From positions 1 through 46,605 of the forward strand of contig DWZN01000082.1 in the NCBI GenBank assembly GCA_019117545.1: a DNA stretch of 46,605 bases, read 5' to 3'. The DNA comes from Candidatus Brevibacterium intestinavium. Lineage in GTDB: Bacteria > Actinomycetota > Actinomycetes > Actinomycetales > Brevibacteriaceae. Positions within the stretch are counted from its first letter, which is position 1, and the number at the start of each line of letters is the position of its first letter. The translations under genes and the position numbers were made by a program. Shown in pieces: positions 40,796 to 46,605 of this stretch. The notes under the pieces are model-generated. The model searched no databases and was not told the DNA's origin. It was given only the letters and a program-made list of their open reading frames with translations.

Positions 40796-41506
40796 TCACC
40801 TCCAGTCGGAGATGATATCGACGAGCTCCCGGCGCGGACCGGTGTAGAACGGAATCTCCTCACGCACATGCAGCCGTGCCTCGACAGCGCGCAGATCGCG
40901 CATGAGGTCGACGATGCGGTGCAGGGCCGGAGCTTCGAAGGCCAGCAGCCATTCGTAGTCGCCGAGGGCGAAGGAGGCGATCGTGTTCGCCTTGACATCC
41001 TTGTAGTCGGCGGCGGCCATGCCGTGGTCACGCAGCATCTTGGCACGATCGGCCGAATCGAGCAGATACCAATCGTAGGAGCGCACGAACGGGTAGACGC
41101 AGATGTAGTCGCCGGGAACGTCGTCGACCAGCAGCGCCGGCAGATGGGCCTTGTTGAACTCGGCCGGCCGGTGGATGCCGACGACGGACCAGACGGGCTC
41201 GAGGAGTCCGCCGAGCAGGCTGCGGCGGATGACCGAATAGGCCGCCTGCACGACCTCGACCGTGGGCGCGTGGTACCAGAACAGGACATCGGCGTCGGCG
41301 CGCAGGGCGGAGACATCGTAGATGCCGCGGACGACGAGTCCCTGTTCCTTCAACGGCTCCAGGGCCGAGAGCAGCTCATCGGCGAGTTCGGCGCGGTCGG
41401 CATCGCCGAGTTCACCGGCCGTGGCATAGACGGAATAGGCGATGTACCGCGTCTGCTTGTTCGCTTCCTCGATCTGGGCATCGGTGGGCTGAGTGTGATC
41501 GCTCAT
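40796..41506 (-). CDS. hemQ: Coproheme decarboxylase HemQ (ChdC)
   Basis: 236 residues; converts coproheme to heme b with peroxide, the last step of the coproporphyrin-dependent pathway. The chlorite-dismutase-like fold is recognised by LFWYHAPTVEVVQAAY, VYPFVRSYDWYLL with the catalytic tyrosine Tyr138, and MLRDHGMAAADYKDVKANTIASFALGDYEWLLAFE with the heme-ligand histidine His161 (read in parts). It lies at the end of hemE-cgoX-hemQ, 73 bases after cgoX; the ATG at 41506 has AAGGAG 5-6 bases upstream. It confirms that heme is made through coproporphyrin rather than protoporphyrin here. No ferrochelatase (cpfC) is in the window. Confidence 0.95.
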   Translation of the reverse strand: MSDHTQPTDAQIEEANKQTRYIAYSVYATAGELGDADRAELADELLSALEPLKEQGLVVRGIYDVSALRADADVLFWYHAPTVEVVQAAYSVIRRSLLGGLLEPVWSVVGIHRPAEFNKAHLPALLVDDVPGDYICVYPFVRSYDWYLLDSADRAKMLRDHGMAAADYKDVKANTIASFALGDYEWLLAFEAPALHRIVDLMRDLRAVEARLHVREEIPFYTGPRRELVDIISDWR

Positions 41507-41579
41507 TCGAACTCCTTCTGTGTTCTCTTCTTCTGTGTCGGTCGGTTGGCGGAATGCGTTCGTCTCGGCCCTTCAGGGG

Positions 41580-43043
41580 TCAGCCGTCTGCGCCGGTCGC
41601 GCAGTGCCCGTCCCCAAGCGTTCGCAGCCTCGTCGCGACCGCTTCGGCGCGGGAGATGCAGGCCGGGATCCCGACCCCGTCGAAGGCCGATCCTGCCAGT
41701 TCGAGTCCGTCGACTGCGGCGATGGAGGCATCGACCGCGGCGATCCGTGAGCCATGGCCGGGCGTGTACTGCGGCAGCGCGGAATCCCAGCGCTGGACGT
41801 CGGCGGCGAGGATCCGTGCGCTCGGCCGAGACGTGATCGCACGCCAGTCGGCGAAGGCCCGGTCGATGATCTCCTCGTCCGTGGCCGTCGGCCAGCCGGC
41901 GGGATCGTCGCCGAAGCGTCCGATGCTCATCCTCACCAGCGCAGTGCCCGAACGGATGTGCGCGCTCGTCCACGGCCACTTGTTCGACACGAACGTCGAG
42001 GCCTTGATGAAGGTGCCCTCGGTCGCCGGGACGAGGAATCCCGAGCCCTCCAGCTCGCTCCCGCCCTGGTCGATGAGGGCGGCGACCAAGGCAGTGGAGG
42101 CGTAGGGGACGGTGGCGAGGATCGCTGCCGCGTCCGGGGCCGTCTCGGCGAGGAGGCCGGCGGTCACATGAGCGGGAGTGGCCACAACGAGTCCGTCGGA
42201 TGAGATCTCGAAGCCGTCCCCGTTCACCGTCCAGGTCCGGTCGTGGCGGTGGATCCCGGTGACACCGGCACCGAGGCGGATCGTCCCGCCGCGTGCTTCG
42301 ATCGCCTCGCACAGTGCGGGGATGAGCCGGTTGATCCCGCCTTCGAAGCTCATGAACACCGGCTCGGCCGCCCCACTGCCGGATGATCCGGTCCCAGATC
42401 CGGACGAGCCGGTGCCGGACGACGTGGTTCGGGCCTGACGGGCGGCGAGGAGTTCGGCCACGAGTTCGAGCACCGAGGTGCCTTCGACGGCCGCGGGCAG
42501 GAGCGCGGGTACGGCCTGAGCCAGAGACAGGTCCCGGCACCGGCCCGCATAGACTCCGCCCAGCAGCGGGTCGACGAGCGAATCGACGATGGCCGGGCCG
42601 AGGCGGTCGGTGAGGAAGTCGCCGAGCGACACATCGTCTCCGTCGATCGGGGGCGTGATGGTCTCGGCCGCCAGGCGCTGTGCGGCCTCGGACCCGATGA
42701 GCGATTCCACCTCGGCGGCCTCGGCGGGAACGCCCATGATCGTGCGCTTCGGGATCGGGTGCAGCGCTGCCCCATTGAGCACCTGCGAACTGTGCGCGGT
42801 CGAGGGGAACACCGCCTGAAGACCGAGTTCGGCCGCCAGCTCTCTGGTCTCGGGGCGACGGTTGAGGCTCGCCTCGGCGCCGGCGTCGAGGCCGACGGGC
42901 ACAGCCCCGCCGAGGGTGGTCCGCTTGAGGCACCCGCCCGGGCGGGTGCCGGCCTCGAGCACGGTCACGCGGTGGTCGGCGGAGAGGCGATAGGCGGTGA
43001 CGAGGCCGGAGACCCCTGCCCCGATGACGGTGATCTCGCTCAT
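41580..43043 (-). CDS. cgoX: Coproporphyrinogen III oxidase (HemY-type flavoprotein CgoX)
   Basis: 487 residues; FAD-dependent oxidation of coproporphyrinogen III to coproporphyrin III. The FAD motif VIGAGVSGLVTAYRL (6-20) and GGCLKRTTL start the protein; PLLGGVYAGRC, SFEGGINRLIPALCE and the C-terminal LELAGSAFDGVGIPACISRAE are the family stretches. Residues 207-226 form a Ser/Gly/Thr insert (GTGSSGSG twice) that looks like a surface loop expansion. The ATG at 43043 comes 4 bases after the hemE stop. It is in operon with hemE and hemQ. The activity with coproporphyrinogen is inferred from the presence of hemQ; older annotations call it protoporphyrinogen oxidase. Confidence 0.93.
   Translation of the reverse strand: MSEITVIGAGVSGLVTAYRLSADHRVTVLEAGTRPGGCLKRTTLGGAVPVGLDAGAEASLNRRPETRELAAELGLQAVFPSTAHSSQVLNGAALHPIPKRTIMGVPAEAAEVESLIGSEAAQRLAAETITPPIDGDDVSLGDFLTDRLGPAIVDSLVDPLLGGVYAGRCRDLSLAQAVPALLPAAVEGTSVLELVAELLAARQARTTSSGTGSSGSGTGSSGSGAAEPVFMSFEGGINRLIPALCEAIEARGGTIRLGAGVTGIHRHDRTWTVNGDGFEISSDGLVVATPAHVTAGLLAETAPDAAAILATVPYASTALVAALIDQGGSELEGSGFLVPATEGTFIKASTFVSNKWPWTSAHIRSGTALVRMSIGRFGDDPAGWPTATDEEIIDRAFADWRAITSRPSARILAADVQRWDSALPQYTPGHGSRIAAVDASIAAVDGLELAGSAFDGVGIPACISRAEAVATRLRTLGDGHCATGADG
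42366..42425 (-). repeat. Low-complexity Ser/Gly/Thr insert in cgoX
   Basis: About 60 bases coding two copies of GTGSSGSG plus flanking Thr/Ser (residues 207-226). The DNA has a repeat built from CCGGA/CCGGT units. It interrupts a region otherwise well preserved in the family. Confidence 0.7.
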
Positions 43044-43047
43044 CGGA

Positions 43048-44094
43048 TCAACCGCGCCCGGCGAGGATCTCGGCCGAGACGCGGTGGACGAGGTCGACGA
43101 TGCGGCCGGGCACCTCGGGGTCGGTGTCGGGCAGCACCCCGTGACCGAGGTTGAACACGAATCCGCCCTCGTGCCGCAGCCCCTTGGCCACGATCTCCTC
43201 GACCCGCGGGGCCAGCGCCTCCCAGGGAGCGAACAGCAGCGCGGGGTCGAGGTTGCCCTGCAGGGCCTGCCCGGGCCGGACCCGGTCCGCGGCGTCGTCG
43301 AGGTCGACGCGGAAGTCGACGCCGATGGCCGTCGAGCCCGCCCGTGACATCGAGCCGAGCAGTTCACCGGTCTGGACGCCGAAGTGGATGCTGGGCACCT
43401 GGTGGTCGGCCAGGGCCGAGAACACCGAAGCGGAGTGTTCGAGGACGTGATCGTCGTAGTCCCGGCGGGAGAGGTATCCGGCCCAGGAGTCGAAGAGCTG
43501 GAAGGCCGCGGCCCCGGCTTCGAGCTGGACGTCGATGAAGGTCGTGGAGATGCGGGCGAGTTTGGCCAGGAGTCTGGAGAAGGCCTCGGGGTCGGAGGCC
43601 ATGAGCGACTTCGTCTTCTCATGGTTCTTGCTCGGACCGCCCTCGATGAGGTAGCTGGCCAGAGTGAACGGGGCTCCGGCGAACCCGATCAGCGGCGTCG
43701 CCTCGCCGAGCTCGGCGGTGATCCGCTGAATCGATTCGGTGATGTCGGGGATGTCGGCGGCATCGAGTTCGGGCAGCGCGTCGATGTCGGCGCGGCTGCG
43801 CACGGGCTCGGCGATGACCGGGCCGGTGCCGGGCACGATCTCGACGTCGACCCCGGCGGCTTGGAGCGGGACGACGATGTCGGAGAAGAAGATGGCCGCA
43901 TCGACGCCGTGACGGCGGACCGGCTGCAGCGTGATCTCGGAGACGAGTTCGGGATCGCGGCAGGCATCGAGCATCGCCGTGCCCTCGCGCAGCTTTCGGT
44001 ACTCGGGCAGGGACCGACCGGCCTGCCTCATGAACCACACGGGAGTGTGCTGGACCGGCTCCGAACGCAGGGCGGTCAACAGGGATGATGTCAT
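43048..44094 (-). CDS. hemE: Uroporphyrinogen decarboxylase
   Basis: 348 residues; removes four carboxyl groups from uroporphyrinogen III to give coproporphyrinogen III. N-terminal signature PVWFMRQAGRSLPEYRKLRE, the catalytic aspartate region ITLQPVRRHGVDAAIFFSDIVVPL, GFAGAPFTLASYLIEGG, FQLFDSWAGYLSRRDY, and the C-terminal FNLGHGVLPDTDPE are all intact. The ATG at 44094 has GGAGGATGG 5-11 bases upstream. It is the first gene of hemE-cgoX-hemQ. The region to the divergent DUF3000 gene holds an inverted repeat (44143-44163) that may be an operator. Confidence 0.96.
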   Translation of the reverse strand: MTSSLLTALRSEPVQHTPVWFMRQAGRSLPEYRKLREGTAMLDACRDPELVSEITLQPVRRHGVDAAIFFSDIVVPLQAAGVDVEIVPGTGPVIAEPVRSRADIDALPELDAADIPDITESIQRITAELGEATPLIGFAGAPFTLASYLIEGGPSKNHEKTKSLMASDPEAFSRLLAKLARISTTFIDVQLEAGAAAFQLFDSWAGYLSRRDYDDHVLEHSASVFSALADHQVPSIHFGVQTGELLGSMSRAGSTAIGVDFRVDLDDAADRVRPGQALQGNLDPALLFAPWEALAPRVEEIVAKGLRHEGGFVFNLGHGVLPDTDPEVPGRIVDLVHRVSAEILAGRG

Positions 44095-44142
44095 GTGCCC
44101 ATCCTCCCATCCTTCGTCGGCCGATGCCCACCGGGTTCCGAT

Positions 44143-44163
44143 TTCAAGACGCCGAGTCTTGCA
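44143..44163. promoter_or_regulatory. Inverted repeat upstream of hemE
   Basis: TTCAAGAC, 5 nt, GTCTTGCA; arms match 7 of 8 (perfect CAAGAC/GTCTTG core). It lies 49 bases before hemE and about 90 before the divergent gene. It could be a regulator site or a hairpin in the hemE leader. Confidence 0.45.
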
Positions 44164-44249
44164 CTCTCGACCCTCCGGCCGCTCGGCAGCCGCCCAGCGA
44201 TTCAGCGGACCCCTCGGCGTGGATGATTCCCCTGCCCGTGGCACTGATC

Positions 44250-44255
44250 TATCGT
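44250..44255 (+). promoter_or_regulatory. -10-like box of the DUF3000 gene
   Basis: TATCGT, 7 nt, then the in-frame GTG at 44263. It overlaps the other possible GTG start (44254). No -35 is clear. Confidence 0.35.
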
Positions 44256-44877
44256 GGCGAGTGTGGTCAACACCTCACCTCTCAATCGCATTCCGGCGGA
44301 GTTCTCGGCCGTGACTTCGGTGCTGCGTGAAGCGCGCAGCACGAACAATGTGTCGATCTCCGAGATTCCGGCCCCGGCCCGCCTCGCCCCCTACTCCTAT
44401 GCGCTCGGCGCCGAGGTCAGGGCCGACGAGACCTTCTTGCGCGCCAGTGGTGAGACCATCGAGGAACTGGCCACCGGCCGCATCGTCGTCCTCTACGATC
44501 CCAGTGCCCCCGAGGAATGGGAGGGGCAGTTCCGAGTGGTCTCCTACATCCGGGCCGAGCTCGAACACGAACTCGGCAATGAGACGCTGCTGGGACATGT
44601 CGCCTGGAGCTGGCTCGAAGACGCTCTCGAGGCCAATGACTGCGATGTCCTCGCCGCCGGCGGGACGACCACGCGAGTGCTGTCCGAGAGCTTCGGCACC
44701 TTGGCCGATCGTCCGGCCACGATAGACTTGGAGCTGCGGGCTTCGTGGACACCCGTGATTGACGAGCCGGATCTGATCGGCAATCACTTCGAAGCCTGGA
44801 TCGATCTGCTCAGCACAGTCGCCGGACTGCCACCACTTCCCGAAGGAGTAACAGCCCTGCCCGGGCGCCGTCGATGA
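44254..44877 (+). CDS. DUF3000 family protein
   Basis: 207 residues (204 if translation starts at the GTG at 44263, the more likely start if the mRNA is leaderless). The sequence PAPARLAPYSYALGAEV, GRIVVLYDPSAPEEWEGQFRVVSYIRAELE and WLEDALEAN, AAGGTTTRVLSESFG is the DUF3000 pattern found in actinobacteria, always next to ribonuclease D. Function unknown; no catalytic motif or membrane helix is seen. The stop overlaps the rnd ATG (ATGA at 44874-44877), so the two are co-translated. It is divergent from hemE. Confidence 0.88.
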   Translation: MASVVNTSPLNRIPAEFSAVTSVLREARSTNNVSISEIPAPARLAPYSYALGAEVRADETFLRASGETIEELATGRIVVLYDPSAPEEWEGQFRVVSYIRAELEHELGNETLLGHVAWSWLEDALEANDCDVLAAGGTTTRVLSESFGTLADRPATIDLELRASWTPVIDEPDLIGNHFEAWIDLLSTVAGLPPLPEGVTALPGRRR

Positions 44878-46046
44878 CATCTGAACCACCGCTTCTGGAA
44901 ACACCCGCCAACGGCATCCCCGACGTCGTCGACACCGCTGAGGAGCTGTCCTCCTCGATCACCAGCCTGGCCGCCGGGCAGGGACCGATCGCCGTCGACG
45001 CCGAGAGGGCGTCGGGAATCAGATACGGTCAGCGGGCCTTCCTCGTCCAGCTGCGACGGCAGGGGGCCGGCACCTTCCTCCTCGACTCCGAGACCCTCGG
45101 AGACCTCAGCGGCCTCAATCCCGCTCTCGGCTCGGACGAATGGGTCATCCACTCCGTCACCCAGGACCTGCCCTGCCTGCAGGATCGGGGAATGGCCCCG
45201 GCCGCCCTGTTCGACACCGAGCTCGCCGCCCGTCTGCTCGGATGGGACAAGTTCGGTCTGGCCGCGGTCGCCGAACGCACCCTGGGCGTGCGACTGGCCA
45301 AGGAGCATTCGGCCGCCGACTGGTCCACCCGCCCCCTGCCCAAGGCCTGGCTCAACTACGCCGCCCTCGATGTCGAGGTGCTGCTGCCCATCCGCGATGT
45401 CCTCCACCAGGAGCTGCTCGACGCCGATCGGTGGGAGTTCGCCGAACAGGAATTCGCGCATCTGCTCGACTTCGTGCCCAAGCACTTCGATGAGCCCTGG
45501 CGACGCACGCACGGACTGTCCAAGCTCAGATCCCGCCGCGACATCGCGCGGGTGCGCGAGCTCTGGCAGGCTCGCGATGCCATGGCCCGTGAGGCCGATA
45601 TCGCCCCCAGCCGACTTCTGCGCGATCGCGAACTCATCGCTCTGGCCCGGTCCGGGGTGAAGTCCAGCGACGACATCATGGCCACCTGGCGCAGGCTCTC
45701 CCGCGCCGAGGCGTCCCGACTGTTCCGGGCCTACCGGAAGGCCTCGCGACTGAGGGCGGAGGACCTGCCGCCCCGGCACGAGAAGCCCCGGCAGCGGCAG
45801 AGTCCCTTCACCCACACGGATCTCAAGGAACGGGTGGCGGCACTGAAATCGGCGATGTCCGAACTGTCGCAGAAACTGGCGATCCCCCACGATGTGCTGC
45901 TCCAGCCGGCCCTGGTCAAGTCATTGGCCGCGCAGTCTCACGTCGATGTCGGAGACTTCCTCGCCGAGGCCGGTGCCCGCCCCTGGCAGATCGAACTCAG
46001 CGCCCCTGTGCTCACCGACGCCCTGGCCCGACTCCCCCGCGCCTGA
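44874..46046 (+). CDS. rnd: Ribonuclease D (3'-5' exonuclease with HRDC domain)
   Basis: 390 residues; DEDDy exoribonuclease that trims tRNA and other RNA 3' ends. Exo I PIAVDAERASG (Asp42, Glu44), Exo II VIHSVTQDLPCLQ (Asp98) and Exo III LNYAALDVEVLLPI (Tyr162, Asp166) are intact. The C-terminal part has one HRDC domain (about 225-300, WQARDAMAREADIAPSRLLRDRELIALAR) and an additional helical region rich in Arg/Lys. The ATG overlaps the DUF3000 stop. The 3' end faces dxs with 17 bases between and no strong hairpin. This order is common in actinobacteria. Confidence 0.93.
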   Translation: MTSEPPLLETPANGIPDVVDTAEELSSSITSLAAGQGPIAVDAERASGIRYGQRAFLVQLRRQGAGTFLLDSETLGDLSGLNPALGSDEWVIHSVTQDLPCLQDRGMAPAALFDTELAARLLGWDKFGLAAVAERTLGVRLAKEHSAADWSTRPLPKAWLNYAALDVEVLLPIRDVLHQELLDADRWEFAEQEFAHLLDFVPKHFDEPWRRTHGLSKLRSRRDIARVRELWQARDAMAREADIAPSRLLRDRELIALARSGVKSSDDIMATWRRLSRAEASRLFRAYRKASRLRAEDLPPRHEKPRQRQSPFTHTDLKERVAALKSAMSELSQKLAIPHDVLLQPALVKSLAAQSHVDVGDFLAEAGARPWQIELSAPVLTDALARLPRA

Positions 46047-46063
46047 ACGGCCACCGGCCCGGA

Positions 46064-46605
46064 TCATACGGCTCGGCGGCTGCCTTCCTCGGCCCGGTGC
46101 GCCACCTCGGCGGGCAGGGCACGGACGATTCTCGCCACGATCGTGTCGACGTCGAGGCCGACGTGTGCGAGGATCTCCTCCCGCGTGCCCTGCGGCAGGA
46201 ACTCGTCGGGCACGCCGAGTTCGACGACGCCGATCCGGGAGTCGGCCTCGCGCAGGTCCGAACGGATCTGCGAGCCGACCCCTCCGATCTCCACCCCGTC
46301 CTCGAGCACGGCCACGAGACTGTGTTCGGCGGCCAGGCCGACGATGCTTTCGGGCACGGGCAGCACCCATCTGGGGTCGACGATCGTGGCCGAGATCCCC
46401 TCTCCGGCAAGTCGCTCGGCCACCGCGTCGGCGTGGACTGCGAAGGGCCCGACGGAGACGATGAGCACATCGGCAGCGGACTTTTCGGCAGACGCCTCGC
46501 GCAGCACATCGACTCCGTCGTCGAGCCGCCTCAGCGCCGGGATGTCCGAGCCGACGCCGCCGCGCGGGAACCTCAGCACCGTGGGACCGTCCGTGACGTC
46601 GACGG
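46064..46605 (-). CDS. dxs: 1-deoxy-D-xylulose-5-phosphate synthase, C-terminal part (5' end outside window)
   Basis: 180 visible residues in frame to the window edge. The sequence VDVTDGPTVLRFPRGGVG and ADVLIVSVGPFAVHADAVAERLAGEGI, ATIVDPRWVLPVPESIVGLAAEHSLVAVLEDG, GVGSQIRSDL and ELGVPDEFLPQGTREEILAHVGL is the transketolase C-terminal domain of DXS (the TPP enzyme that opens the MEP pathway). The stop is at 46064. The catalytic TPP domains are outside the window. It is convergent with rnd, as in many actinobacteria. Confidence 0.93.
   Translation of the reverse strand, partial: VDVTDGPTVLRFPRGGVGSDIPALRRLDDGVDVLREASAEKSAADVLIVSVGPFAVHADAVAERLAGEGISATIVDPRWVLPVPESIVGLAAEHSLVAVLEDGVEIGGVGSQIRSDLREADSRIGVVELGVPDEFLPQGTREEILAHVGLDVDTIVARIVRALPAEVAHRAEEGSRRAV

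Noticed and set aside
1..46605. Mobile elements, prophage, CRISPR, tRNA or rRNA genes
   Set aside because: No transposase or integrase motif, no regularly spaced repeats and no T-arm-like or rRNA-like sequence was seen on either strand.

Overview
The window is about 46.6 kb of a high-GC chromosome with dense short-gap operons, many ATGA/GTGA stop-start overlaps and GTG/TTG starts. The content points to an actinobacterium of the Micrococcales/Corynebacteriales type: the coproporphyrin-dependent heme genes hemE-cgoX-hemQ, a DUF3000-rnd pair facing dxs, dusB-dgt-dnaG, recO-uppS next to a long leuA, a GapB-type GAPDH with an N-terminal extension, and a DusB of actinobacterial length. The gene set would suit Brevibacterium or a relative, but that is an inference and no marker RNA is present. 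I see no tRNA, rRNA, insertion sequence, prophage or CRISPR array. Both ends cut genes: an acyl-CoA ligase on the left (5' end missing) and dxs on the right (5' end missing).

Layout. 1-6.2 kb: acyl-CoA ligase, glutathionyl-hydroquinone-reductase-like protein, DedA and YihY membrane proteins, gapB. 6.3-10.5 kb: a membrane protein with a 2-hydroxyacid dehydrogenase, then a TetR repressor with a DHA2-type drug exporter. 10.5-15 kb: dusB-dgt-dnaG. 15-18.8 kb: an ABC-F ATPase with an attenuator-like leader, and an XRE-cupin regulator divergent from a lactate-permease-like transporter. 18.8-22.2 kb: a creatinase-fold hydrolase resembling ectoine hydrolase (DoeA), divergent from an AsnC/Lrp regulator and a class III aminotransferase. 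22.3-30.7 kb: YibE/F, glyS, a DEAD-box helicase with a long leader, uppS, recO and leuA. 30.8-38.5 kb: cell-envelope and secreted functions (a Pro/Gly-rich membrane protein, an L,D-transpeptidase-like lipoprotein, a penicillin acylase with a collagen-like insert, an alpha/beta hydrolase). 38.7-40.7 kb: msrB, an ElaA acetyltransferase, an OhrR-like regulator and an 83-residue protein, which together suggest oxidative-stress defence. 40.8-46.6 kb: hemQ-cgoX-hemE, DUF3000, rnd and dxs.

Most of the window is housekeeping. The most interesting signals lie between genes. (1) The leader of the ABC-F gene has a clear promoter, an 8-nt anti-Shine-Dalgarno complementary to the gene's own SD, a two-codon upstream ORF (Met-Pro-stop) next to that anti-SD, and mutually exclusive hairpins. 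This is the layout expected of ribosome-stalling translational attenuation. (2) About ten genes without a usable SD have a -10-like hexamer ending 6-7 nt before the start codon, which predicts leaderless mRNAs, many of them for regulators. (3) A nearly mirror-symmetric array of TGCA sites lies over the TetR promoter. (4) Palindromic operators lie in the XRE and OhrR-like intergenic regions. (5) A DoeA-like hydrolase with lost M24 metal ligands sits beside AsnC and an aminotransferase. All functional calls come from reading motifs by eye; no database search was run.
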